The position numbers and the translations under genes are program-made. A stretch of 64,000 nucleotides of DNA, taken from Lachnospiraceae bacterium AB2028 (GTDB taxonomy: Bacteria > Bacillota > Clostridia > Lachnospirales > Lachnospiraceae). The stretch spans positions 1 through 64,000 of the forward strand of contig JHYJ01000016.1 in the NCBI GenBank assembly GCA_000621425.1. The letters are read 5' to 3'. The notes beneath the pieces are model-generated. The model worked only from the letters and a program-made list of their open reading frames with translations, ran no database searches and had not been told where the DNA came from. This document shows positions 1 to 7,524 of the stretch, piece after piece; positions within the stretch are counted from its first letter, which is position 1, and each line of letters starts with the position of its first letter.

Positions 1-317
1 AAAGCATCATATGAAGCAGAGCATGTCCAGAGTGGCCCATTGTATTGATAACGGTCCGATGGAAGGCTTCTGGGGGATTCTGAAAAGGGAAACGTATTAT
101 GGGAGACGGTTCACTTCAAGATTAGACCTTGTAAATACCATAGAAACCTATATCAGGTATTACAACACGGAAAGGATCCAACGAAAGCTTCAGCTGATGA
201 CTCCTATTGAATACCATGAAAGCTACTACGCGGCTGCATAAGAATACCGCCAGCCGATTGCTCGACTGGCGGCACGAAACTTTTTAATTATTCACTGTCC
301 TCTTGACGGGTAGCACA
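1..317 (+). mobile_element. Right end of an IS3-family insertion sequence
   Basis: The left edge of the window holds the last part of an IS3/IS150-type element: the transposase C-terminus, a hairpin at 247-272 (CCGCCAG paired with CTGGCGG), and a likely terminal inverted repeat. Read on the minus strand, the presumed end begins TGTGCTACCCGTCAAGAGG, which keeps the TG...CA ends usual for this family. The left end and any target-site duplication lie outside the window, so the exact boundary near 317 is inferred. No second copy is visible here. Confidence 0.75.
2..241 (+). CDS. IS3-family transposase OrfB, C-terminal fragment
   Basis: This is the end of a DDE integrase-type transposase that catalyses strand transfer for an IS3-family element. 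The frame is already open at the window edge (residues KHH precede the first Met), so the apparent ATG at 11 is internal. Family hallmarks are the stretch SMSRVAHCIDNGPMEGFWG, containing the third catalytic acidic residue (the E of PMEGFWG), then ILKRETYY and the YIRYYNTERIQRKL segment near the C-terminus. About three quarters of the protein lies upstream and is not visible, so whether the element is intact cannot be judged. Confidence 0.85.
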   Translation, partial: KHHMKQSMSRVAHCIDNGPMEGFWGILKRETYYGRRFTSRLDLVNTIETYIRYYNTERIQRKLQLMTPIEYHESYYAAA

Positions 318-383
318 CCACCTCAGGCAACGGAGCCGTTTTTAGACTCAAATCAAATTATGACATTTCGGTTCGAGGTGCTA

Positions 384-740
384 TTAATAGCTGTAGCCGC
401 TCATAGCATCTGCGACTCCTACAGTAAAATAAAATACGCATATTAATATGAATATGATAACTGCGAGTATCCAGCCAATGATGTTCGTTATCATGGCAGT
501 CTTGATCTTCGAATCATGTGTTGCCATATCACCGATCTGATATGCTGTATTAGCGGCATTGGCATTTATAATAGTAATGAGACCTGTAGCGAGAGTGATT
601 AAACCACCCGCACAGCAGAATCCCGCTACTATCTGCACGATACCAAGTACAAGCCATAATGTGTACTTAGGAGACTTCTCACCGGGAGCCGGTGTATTGT
701 ACTGTCCCTGATTATAGTTGTTGTAGTTCTGATTATCCAT
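384..740 (-). CDS. CD225/dispanin-like small membrane protein
   Basis: A 118-residue protein with an Asn/Gln/Tyr-rich cytoplasmic start (MDNQNYNNYNQGQYN), a first hydrophobic segment at about residues 27-57, a polar loop with a basic patch (HDSKIKTAMI), and a second membrane segment at about 82-105. The order, two helices with an intervening A/G-x-(K)-A loop, is that of the CD225/dispanin superfamily. Bacterial members are common in Clostridia and have no established function. An AAGGAGG ribosome site supports the start. It stands alone between the IS remnant and a divergent promoter region. The superfamily assignment rests on pattern only. Confidence 0.7.
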   Translation of the reverse strand: MDNQNYNNYNQGQYNTPAPGEKSPKYTLWLVLGIVQIVAGFCCAGGLITLATGLITIINANAANTAYQIGDMATHDSKIKTAMITNIIGWILAVIIFILICVFYFTVGVADAMSGYSY

Positions 741-937
741 TTGTTCCCTCCTTGATTTTGCGACTGATCAACGCCCCCCGGCATCCTTCAGTCACTTGTT
801 TTTTTCCATCCGGATTCCTGCAGATTCCGGACATACATCTCATATTATAATACATAAGCCATTCAGATACCATAGCAAAAATTCAGTATAAGTCCGGCAG
901 CTCAAAAACATGTACTATTCTGAAGGATTACGAAAGA
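741..937 (-). promoter_or_regulatory. Upstream region of the CD225-like gene, with hairpins
   Basis: On the minus strand a TATAAT box (plus-strand positions 844-849) lies about 100 bases before the start codon; the -35 element is weak. The presumed leader has two inverted repeats: TCCGGA at 809-814 with 826-831, and GACTGA at 762-767 with TCAGTC at 788-793, the latter just upstream of the AAGGAGG ribosome site. A hairpin that close to the ribosome site could influence translation, but that is inference. Confidence 0.45.
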
Positions 938-1354
938 CTATAGTACCACAGGCGCCAGGAACTCAAAGGCCGGTATATTCCTTAAAATACCAAACAGGAT
1001 CATAAGAATCCCCCATATTTCCGCCACCACTCCCATCCAAGGAGACAAGCCCCCGGTCCTGACAAAAACAATAAGCTGCTGTGTATATAGCACCGCCGCA
1101 AAAGGCAGCGTCACGGCCAGCAATGCATTATAGCGGAAAGCCTGCAGGATATCGTGGTCATGTATCAGCGCATACATCATGCGGGTAACCCCGCAGCTTG
1201 GACAATAAAATCCTGTAAATTTATAAATGAGGCAGGGTACGCCTTCGCCGGTCCGGTCATACATCAAATAAAGCATGCCGCCTAGTATCAGTACCAGCAC
1301 ATGCAGCAATATAACTATTATCAGCCTTTTTCTCACCTGTTTTTCTATATCCAT
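938..1354 (-). CDS. DUF2752 membrane protein
   Basis: A 138-residue protein with an N-terminal helix (about residues 10-29), a middle Cys motif FYCPSCGVTRMMYAL typical of DUF2752, and further hydrophobic segments at about 72-93 and 105-125. The CPxCGxTR motif followed by a short helix and F-x-x-NxL is the diagnostic part of the family, which is widespread but uncharacterised. A GGGATGA ribosome site precedes the ATG. It is divergent from the unknown gene starting at 1512 and is separated from the CD225-like gene by about 200 bases, so it probably has its own transcript. Confidence 0.8.
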   Translation of the reverse strand: MDIEKQVRKRLIIVILLHVLVLILGGMLYLMYDRTGEGVPCLIYKFTGFYCPSCGVTRMMYALIHDHDILQAFRYNALLAVTLPFAAVLYTQQLIVFVRTGGLSPWMGVVAEIWGILMILFGILRNIPAFEFLAPVVL

Positions 1355-1476
1355 AATTCATCCCAGATTCTATCACACAGCCGGCATTTCTCCAAATCAT
1401 TCAAAATGCACAGGATAATCGAAATCATACACAGCAATTTTCACTGTCATTACTCTAAAAACGCCCAATTCCAGAT

Positions 1477-1505
1477 TTACATAAAACCTTCTCATAGGTT
1501 ATAAT
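1477..1505 (+). promoter_or_regulatory. Promoter that appears to yield a leaderless mRNA
   Basis: TTACAT (1477-1482), 17 bases, then TATAAT (1500-1505). The ATG of the next gene begins only seven bases after the -10 box, and there is no ribosome-binding sequence, so transcription would start at or next to the start codon. Confidence 0.55.
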
Positions 1506-1511
1506 ATCAGT

Positions 1512-2066
1512 ATGAATGTCGCTGAGCTTTCCACAAATGTATATCAGATCGCAGGACTTAAAAATACGGATATTCTGCAGTTCCGCAGTTATCCCGGCAA
1601 GCCTTCGGCGTCTGTCACCGGAAATACCGAGACAAGGAGTTTTTCCGAGATACTCTCAGACCATGTTTCAAAAAACACCCAGAATGTTTCTGCCACCCAG
1701 GCTTACTCAAATATGACCACAGATGCTGCGTCAGCATTAAGGGCCTCCCTTTCCGATTCCGAGCTTGAAAGCTTAAGGGCATCCCTTAATTCTGCCGACT
1801 TAAGCGCTGATGTGGTAAACACACTTACTGATTCAAACGGAAATATCGCAGATGCACTGCTGGATGCACTTCTTGATAATAAAGATGACGAGAAAGATCA
1901 GAGCCCTGCGGACTCTCTTTCATCCGCTCCCAGTTCTTCTGACAGCTTAAACAAGCTCCTTACGGACACCAAATTAGCCCAGGAATACTTAAGCTCTTCA
2001 TCCGGGCGCACTCTCATAAACGAGCTGGCCAACAATATGATCGCAGGCGTTGCCACAAACGTGTAA
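1512..2066 (+). CDS. Hypothetical Ser/Ala/Asp-rich protein
   Basis: I do not recognise this 184-residue protein. It has no signal peptide or membrane segment. The middle is rich in Ser, Ala, Leu, Asp and Asn, with two near-repeats, ASALRASLSDSELESL and RASLNSADLSADVVNTL, suggesting short amphipathic helices. It also has an acidic low-complexity stretch (LLDNKDDEKDQSPADS, then SSAPSSSDS). The first ATG is the only sensible start, since the next in-frame Met is far into the protein, yet it has no Shine-Dalgarno sequence and sits directly behind a -10 box. Its 3' end converges on the next gene with only 14 bases between stops. Confidence 0.6.
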   Translation: MNVAELSTNVYQIAGLKNTDILQFRSYPGKPSASVTGNTETRSFSEILSDHVSKNTQNVSATQAYSNMTTDAASALRASLSDSELESLRASLNSADLSADVVNTLTDSNGNIADALLDALLDNKDDEKDQSPADSLSSAPSSSDSLNKLLTDTKLAQEYLSSSSGRTLINELANNMIAGVATNV

Positions 2067-2079
2067 TACGCCCCTGATT

Positions 2080-2841
2080 CTATGTCTTCTTAAAGAACTG
2101 AAAAGTTCCCCCTATCAGTATCATTGCCCCCACTATGGCATAAAACACTTCTATCCCCGGTTCCAAGAGTACCGATACCCCTTCTGCCATCAGGAAAGCA
2201 CCTGCCGCACTGGTAAAGATTATTATTATCACATCCCCGAATATATTTACGAGAACTGACACCACCACTGCTGCCAGGGACGCTACCACAAGTCCTGTCT
2301 GCAGTACATTAAGGGCCTCGGATATCTGATCGATCACCGGCTGGGCGTACTCTACCGACATCTCCCCGGTGGCAGCTGATATATCACCATGATTGAATAT
2401 CTTTGTTATCCATATCTGCACAAGTGCCCCCGTATCCGGAATATCGCTGATAGCCTTTCTCGCCGTAATAAGGGCAGACCTGGCAAAGCATCCCGCCACC
2501 GCCAGATACGTGCACACTCCTGCCGTCACACACAAGCCTGCCTTGTAGCGCCTAAGTCCTGCATATCCTGCTACAAACGCCACCACTGCTGCCGCCACAT
2601 ACACCCATATGCTGTCCCAGTGTTTTCCTATCTGGAACACAGTACCGCCCGCCAGTACTGCACATGTGCAGAACTGCACTATCTTGCACAGGTTCAGTCC
2701 CTGAAAACAGAGCACGGCCCCGGCCACAAGAAAAAACAGGGCAACCGCCCATCCGGGTATTGCCGCTATATCAGACGATATGCTTTTTTCTGCCTCTGCC
2801 ACTGTCTCCGCAGCCAGAGCCATATAGTATGCTGTCACCAT
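2080..2841 (-). CDS. Polytopic membrane protein of unknown function
   Basis: A 253-residue protein with about six hydrophobic segments (roughly residues 28-48, 54-74, 80-95, 103-120, 183-205 and 210-248). A soluble loop at about 121-182 contains DIPDTGALVQIWITKIFNHGD. No enzymatic or transporter motif is evident. It follows the sensor histidine kinase gene by about 30 bases on the same strand, so it may be the last gene of that operon and could act with the kinase at the membrane; this is inference from spacing only. The ribosome site before the ATG is weak (AAGTGA). Confidence 0.6.
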   Translation of the reverse strand: MVTAYYMALAAETVAEAEKSISSDIAAIPGWAVALFFLVAGAVLCFQGLNLCKIVQFCTCAVLAGGTVFQIGKHWDSIWVYVAAAVVAFVAGYAGLRRYKAGLCVTAGVCTYLAVAGCFARSALITARKAISDIPDTGALVQIWITKIFNHGDISAATGEMSVEYAQPVIDQISEALNVLQTGLVVASLAAVVVSVLVNIFGDVIIIIFTSAAGAFLMAEGVSVLLEPGIEVFYAIVGAMILIGGTFQFFKKT

Positions 2842-2873
2842 TTCACTTATTCAATAATTGCCCACTCACAAAG

Positions 2874-4184
2874 CTACTGCTTGTAAGTCACGGTAAAGAC
2901 TATCTCTTCCCTTTTCCTGTCATAGCTCACCTGAATATTTGCGTTCATCTTCGCGCACATTTCCTCTGCAATGGAAAGCCCTATGCCAAAACCGCTCTTC
3001 TTGCTGTTGTGGGATTCATCCTCCCTGTAAAACCTTTCAAAGAACCTGGTATAGTCCACAGTCGCACCGGCCCTATAGGTATTCTGTACATACAGCTTTG
3101 CGCCCTTCCCCATATAGCCCTTCTCAAGCTTGACCAGGACACGGCCGCCGTCATCACAGTACTTTGATGCATTGTCTAAGAGAATGGATGCCACCTCCTG
3201 CACGCCGTTCTGCATCGCTTTCACTGTAAGCCCCTCTTCTATGCTGGTCTCATATATCTTTCCGGCACCTTCCACTACGGAGGCAAAAGAGTCAGCCTGA
3301 TCCTTAACAATAGCAGATATATCCACTGCAGAAAAAACCTGCACATCCTTTTCATTCAGCTTTGAAAGCACTACCAGGTTTGAAACAAGTTCGTTCATCT
3401 TCTTGATCTGCCGCATATTGGACTCCGTCCATTTTGACTTTCCTGCAGTCATCTCTATCATTTCTGTATTGGCAGAAATAACCGTCAGCGGCGTTTTCAG
3501 TTCATGGCTTGCATTAGTTATGAAACGTTTCTGCCTCTCCTGGTTTTCAATAAAGGGGTCCATAAGCTGCTTTGAAAAATATATAAAGAGCAGGCAGAAT
3601 ACTAACAGTATGACACCGGCCACTATCAGCAAGTAGGAATACATCTGCTGGACTATCAGGTATCTTGACGTATAGTCAACGAAAACATAGAGCCGTCCGC
3701 CGTTTCCCTTTTCCCGGCTGTCATAATAATAGACATTATTATCATGGAAAAATTTCCCTGACTCCCACCTTGTATCCGTAAACAGTTTCCGGAATGATTC
3801 AGCCAGTGACATATCGGCATCATTGGACCTTCCCTCATATATGGAAAAAGCTATATCCGCCGCTTCATTTTCCTCTATGGAAAAAATATGCTCCGTATTG
3901 ACGTGGGTAATATTTCCATCCTTATCTGTTATCACGCTGAAATACCTGGTTTCATACTGCAGTTCTTCCGACAGTCCGCCGGGCATACGCTTGTTTCCCA
4001 CTGCCCATACTCTGTCCGGCGGCATTTCGCCGCCATTTTCAAGCAAAACAGTCAGCATGGTATTAACCTGGGCATCAAAGAAATTGTCCGTCAAGAAAAA
4101 AACCATGGAAAGAACCAGGGTAAGACATATTAGCAACGTAAGCGCCGCCAAGGATACAAATTTTACTCTGAGTTTTGCAAGCAT
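2874..4184 (-). CDS. Sensor histidine kinase
   Basis: A 436-residue two-component kinase. Transmembrane helix 1 is at about residues 10-32, an extracellular sensor region spans about 33-175, and helix 2 is at about 183-205. There is no clear HAMP domain. The dimerisation and phosphoacceptor motif is FITNASHELKTPL, with the H as phosphorylation site. The ATPase region shows an N box LLDNASKYC, an F box FFERFYRED and a G2 box GFGIGLSIAEEM; the usual DxGxG of the G1 box is replaced by NTYRAGA, a common variant. It follows its response regulator by about 90 bases in the same direction, as in most OmpR-type pairs. The signal sensed is unknown. Confidence 0.92.
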   Translation of the reverse strand: MLAKLRVKFVSLAALTLLICLTLVLSMVFFLTDNFFDAQVNTMLTVLLENGGEMPPDRVWAVGNKRMPGGLSEELQYETRYFSVITDKDGNITHVNTEHIFSIEENEAADIAFSIYEGRSNDADMSLAESFRKLFTDTRWESGKFFHDNNVYYYDSREKGNGGRLYVFVDYTSRYLIVQQMYSYLLIVAGVILLVFCLLFIYFSKQLMDPFIENQERQKRFITNASHELKTPLTVISANTEMIEMTAGKSKWTESNMRQIKKMNELVSNLVVLSKLNEKDVQVFSAVDISAIVKDQADSFASVVEGAGKIYETSIEEGLTVKAMQNGVQEVASILLDNASKYCDDGGRVLVKLEKGYMGKGAKLYVQNTYRAGATVDYTRFFERFYREDESHNSKKSGFGIGLSIAEEMCAKMNANIQVSYDRKREEIVFTVTYKQ

Positions 4185-4276
4185 ACCTTACTAAACCCTC
4201 TATGCTGTATCAGAAATAACAGAACAATTTAAATTCTGTCATCACATTATGTACACCGTTTCCAGTACTCCTGCAT

Positions 4277-4948
4277 TCAGTTTATACTTGCCAGACGATA
4301 TGAATGGCCTTTCTCACCTTCAATGGTAGCAGTTGCACCGACTGCCCGGAGCTTGTTCTTAAGGAACGACACATAAAGCCAAACAGCCTCTTCATCCGCA
4401 TTTTCCTCATTCTTCCAGAACTTTTCTATAAGTTCCGCCGTGGAAAAATCCTTTTCCGGGTTGTTCATGAAGAAACCCAGCATGTGGCTCTCTTTAGCCG
4501 GCAGCCTTATGGAATTCTGTCCGGTAAGCTCCTCCTTCTCGGTATCCAGGGTGATGTTGTAAACGGATATGACCTTCTGTGTAGTGGTTCTGCTTCTTCT
4601 TGTCATCGCCCTTACCCTGGCCAATAATTCTCCCACGGCAAAAGGCTTAGTAAGATAATCATCAGCACCCGCATCCAAGCCATTTATCCTGTCATCAACT
4701 TCTGTCTTTGCTGTAAGAAAAAGCACAGGTGTATCATTACCGCTCTCCCTAAGTTTCTTTACAGCTGTTATCCCATCCATCACAGGCATCATTATGTCAG
4801 ACACAATGGCCGCATATTCATTTGCGCTGGCCTTTTCAAGCATCTGCGCGCCATTCTCCGTCACATCCACGGTATAGCCGTTAGCGGCAAGCACAGCCTC
4901 TATGACATCCTTAAGGTCTTCTTCATCTTCTGCTACAAGTATGTTCAT
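4277..4948 (-). CDS. OmpR-family response regulator
   Basis: An N-terminal receiver domain has the acidic pair in LVAEDEEDL, the phosphoacceptor Asp in AAIVSDIMMPVMDG, the conserved Thr (VLFLTAKTE) and Lys (DDYLTKPFAVGELLARV). A C-terminal winged helix at about residues 130-223 carries the recognition features LPAKESHMLGFFM and AVWLYVSFLKNKLRAVGA. The listed ATG follows AGAGG by six bases and is preferred over a GTG one codon upstream. It is the partner of the histidine kinase encoded next. The surface-glycan genes and the (p)ppGpp synthetase lie directly upstream on the same strand, suggesting coordinated envelope and stress control. Confidence 0.93.
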   Translation of the reverse strand: MNILVAEDEEDLKDVIEAVLAANGYTVDVTENGAQMLEKASANEYAAIVSDIMMPVMDGITAVKKLRESGNDTPVLFLTAKTEVDDRINGLDAGADDYLTKPFAVGELLARVRAMTRRSRTTTQKVISVYNITLDTEKEELTGQNSIRLPAKESHMLGFFMNNPEKDFSTAELIEKFWKNEENADEEAVWLYVSFLKNKLRAVGATATIEGEKGHSYRLASIN

Positions 4949-4994
4949 CACTACCTCTTTCTTTCAAACAGTTCTCTTCTTTATTTCTGATATT

Positions 4995-5594
4995 TCAGCT
5001 GCCCCTGATCATATCCTTTAGTGTCTGCATCGAGATATCGCAGCTTGCCAGTTCCCCGGCACAGCGTTTTAGCTCTTCTGCTATTATTGCGCTGTTTTTT
5101 ATGTCTTTTTTATATCTAAGTTCATGTTCAAGTGCCGCCCAGGTATCCATTGCTATTGTACGCAGCTGGACCTCTATGTAATATTTTCCGGGATCATTGC
5201 CTGCCGCATCGGGCACATCGCTTTCTACCTCAAGCAACATATGATAGCTCCTGTAACCATTAGGTTTAGTGGCGCTTATATAGTCCTTTTCCTTCACAAT
5301 GGTTATTCCATCCATCTCCCGGATCTTATTTACATTCTTCATTATGTCATCGATGAAAAGGCATATCACCCTGACGCCTATGGCATCATGCACTACCTTA
5401 AGCGCATTATATGCCGTCAGCTCCACCCCTATCTTGCTGCATTTTTCCTGCATGCTCTCAACTGACTTAATGCGGCTGGACAGATGCTCATATAGTTTCT
5501 CTCCACCGTCATCCTGCGCTGTTGCTTCATACCGCCTGACAAAATCATCCGCGATCTTTGTCAGGTCGTCTATATAATCTGCATATTCCTTCAT
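4995..5594 (-). CDS. Small alarmone (p)ppGpp synthetase, RelQ/YjbM type
   Basis: A single-domain GTP pyrophosphokinase (about 199 residues from the preferred start) that transfers pyrophosphate from ATP to GDP or GTP, making the stringent-response alarmone. The synthetase core shows the metal-site region HDAIGVRVICLFIDDI, the substrate loop KPNGYRSYHMLLEV, and VQLRTIAMDTWAALEHELRYK. There is no HD hydrolase domain and no TGS/ACT part, as expected for small alarmone synthetases. The start MKEYADY is preferred because GAGAGG precedes it by ten bases; the longer reading with MQSFVLRGYRK lacks such a site. It is packed between the WecG-type gene and the two-component system. Confidence 0.88.
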   Translation of the reverse strand: MKEYADYIDDLTKIADDFVRRYEATAQDDGGEKLYEHLSSRIKSVESMQEKCSKIGVELTAYNALKVVHDAIGVRVICLFIDDIMKNVNKIREMDGITIVKEKDYISATKPNGYRSYHMLLEVESDVPDAAGNDPGKYYIEVQLRTIAMDTWAALEHELRYKKDIKNSAIIAEELKRCAGELASCDISMQTLKDMIRGS

Positions 5595-5628
5595 TTTCCT
5601 GTAACCTCTCAATACAAAACTTTGCAAT

Positions 5629-6405
5629 TCAGTATCTTCCCTGCAGCATCAGCATAATAAATCTCGTATTCGTCCTTAGATATCTTGAAAAAAGCCGTTT
5701 CGGATCCTGCATCAACCTGTAGCACCATTCAAGTCCGGTCTTCTGCATCCACAAAGGTGCCCTTTTCACGGTTCCCGCATGGAAATCAAATCCTGCTCCT
5801 ACGCCCAGCATCAGAGCATCAATCTTTCCTGCGTGATCTGCCATCCACTTCTCCTGTTTTGGTGCACCTAAGCCTATCCAGACAAGATCTGCGCCGGAAT
5901 CGTTTATCATTTTTATGACATCACTGTCTTCGTCTGCCGTAAGTTCTCTGAAAGGTGGCGAATACTTCCCGCAGATATTTATTCCCGGATACTCCTTTTC
6001 CAGTTTCTCAGTTAGAGCTGTCAGTGTCGCCTCCGTGGCACCATAGAAAAAATGTTTTACTTTTCCATCCCTGCTGTTTTCAAATGCAAGCCTCATAAAA
6101 TCAGGACCTGCCACTCGCTTAGTGCTGTATGACCTTCCGGTTCTCAGTGCTTTGACCCTTGCCGCAAATGCAACCGGCATTCCATCCGGAAATGTAAATG
6201 CTGCACCGTTCAGTACCTTCCTGTATTCCGTATCCTCATGAGCTTCCACTGTGGTATGCACATTGGTAAAGCAGATATAACGTCCCTTTAGGTTCCTGTA
6301 CTTCTTTAGTACAACCCTTACTGCCGTCCCTATATCGCAGAAGGTAAACTTAACCCCCATTACCTTTATATGTACTGCCATATTTTTTGTTTCTTCTTTT
6401 CCCAT
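5629..6405 (-). CDS. WecG/TagA/CpsF-family glycosyltransferase
   Basis: Transfers an activated hexosamine or mannosamine sugar to a lipid-linked acceptor in teichoic-acid or capsule synthesis; the exact donor here is unknown. Family marks are VMGVKFTFCDI, YICFTNVHTTVEA, TFPDGMPVAFAARV, the segment RVAGPDFMRLAFE, FYGATEATLTALTEKL, and the closing WIGLGAPKQEKWMADH with GVGAGFDFHAGTVKRAP. The length is normal for the family. The start is uncertain: a TTG twelve bases upstream or an ATG 24 bases downstream are alternatives, and none has a strong ribosome site. It lies immediately after manA, with near overlap. Confidence 0.88.
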   Translation of the reverse strand: MGKEETKNMAVHIKVMGVKFTFCDIGTAVRVVLKKYRNLKGRYICFTNVHTTVEAHEDTEYRKVLNGAAFTFPDGMPVAFAARVKALRTGRSYSTKRVAGPDFMRLAFENSRDGKVKHFFYGATEATLTALTEKLEKEYPGINICGKYSPPFRELTADEDSDVIKMINDSGADLVWIGLGAPKQEKWMADHAGKIDALMLGVGAGFDFHAGTVKRAPLWMQKTGLEWCYRLMQDPKRLFSRYLRTNTRFIMLMLQGRY

Positions 6406-6410
6406 TTCAA

Positions 6411-7436
6411 TCAACAACTGATTTTAAGCAACGTTGAGTTTCCATGCAGCAACATCTCATCCGAATCAGCCGGAATAAAGATGCAGTCTCCTTTGAAAAA
6501 CGGAAGAACCTCTTTACCATCGCAACTATCCGTAATGATGCCACAGCCATCTACGCATAACAGCACAGCAAAAGAATTTGCTTCTGTTTTTATCCCTGCC
6601 ATCTGCTTTATGCGCTCAGTATTCAGCATCATGCGTTCCATCTGAAAATACTTGCATCTCCCCAAAAGTTCCGTTGCATAGCCAGGCCTGAATTTCAACA
6701 CCCGCATGGGCTGCTTAGGTTCCGATGCTCCAGACATGTTCATAACATCCAATGCCTTGTCTATATGGAGTTCTCTTTTATTTCCGTTTTTATCTACCCT
6801 GTCATAATCATACAGCCTGTAAGTCAGGTTAGAATTCTCCTGCACCTCGGCAATCACCGCGCCACTTCCTATGGCATGTACGGTTCCTGCCTCTATGAAA
6901 AAAACATCATCCTTGTGTACTTTTACTTTCTGCAGGTACCTGGTAAGCGTACCATCGTTTACAGCTTTTTTCAGCTTATCTGCTGTAATGGAATGCCTAA
7001 AACCATAAATAAGGGATGTATCCGGAGCGGCATCTATCACATACCACATCTCCGTCTTCCCTCTCTGCCCATTCTCGTGTTCCATAGCATACTCATCAGT
7101 TGGGTGCACCTGCACTGACAAGTCACTGTCCGCATCAATAAATTTCACCAGTATAGGCAGATCATCGTATCCATTCTCTCTTGGATGCGTGCCGAGGTAT
7201 TCCGGATGTTCCTTAAGGACATCAGAAAGCAGCCTGCCCTTGTACTCCCCGCTGGCTACCATGCTCACACCGTCAGGATGTGTACTACACTCCCATGTTT
7301 CAGCTAAAGGCGTAGTATCCGTATCTTTACAGAAATCATCCTTTAGCCTCCTGCCGCCCCAGAGATAATCCTTCTCTGCCGGCTTTAAAAGAAACGGCAT
7401 TACAGATGCATTATTTTCAGCATCAACTCTACTCAT
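6411..7436 (-). CDS. manA: Mannose-6-phosphate isomerase, class I
   Basis: Zinc enzyme that interconverts fructose-6-phosphate and mannose-6-phosphate, feeding GDP-mannose synthesis. The class I marks are KPAEKDYLWGGRRLKDDF near the N-terminus, the zinc and active-site region LVKFIDADSDLSVQVHPTD, KTEMWYVIDAAPDTSLIYGF, and DDVFFIEAGTVHAIGSGAVIAE with the second metal-binding part. At 341 residues it is a typical short bacterial form. The ATG has a GAGGATAAG ribosome site at a rather long distance. It sits between manC and the WecG-type transferase in one transcription unit, so it most likely serves glycan synthesis. Confidence 0.93.
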   Translation of the reverse strand: MSRVDAENNASVMPFLLKPAEKDYLWGGRRLKDDFCKDTDTTPLAETWECSTHPDGVSMVASGEYKGRLLSDVLKEHPEYLGTHPRENGYDDLPILVKFIDADSDLSVQVHPTDEYAMEHENGQRGKTEMWYVIDAAPDTSLIYGFRHSITADKLKKAVNDGTLTRYLQKVKVHKDDVFFIEAGTVHAIGSGAVIAEVQENSNLTYRLYDYDRVDKNGNKRELHIDKALDVMNMSGASEPKQPMRVLKFRPGYATELLGRCKYFQMERMMLNTERIKQMAGIKTEANSFAVLLCVDGCGIITDSCDGKEVLPFFKGDCIFIPADSDEMLLHGNSTLLKISC

Positions 7437-7524
7437 ATATCGGTTAACTTATCCTCATCATTTAATCCGGACCGTTTCATGTTTCATGATTGCGCAGCCC
7501 GTCCATGCTTTCACAATCGCAGTA

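Noticed and set aside
1301-1504. 67-residue plus-strand frame between the DUF2752 gene and the 184-residue gene
   Set aside because: It overlaps the start of the DUF2752 gene on the other strand and the promoter of the next gene; composition (His/Tyr/Ser/Phe) is not protein-like.
2389-3167. Plus-strand frames opposite the membrane protein and histidine kinase genes
   Set aside because: They are Cys/His/Arg/Pro-rich translations typical of antisense frames, with no ribosome sites, and the minus-strand genes are clear.
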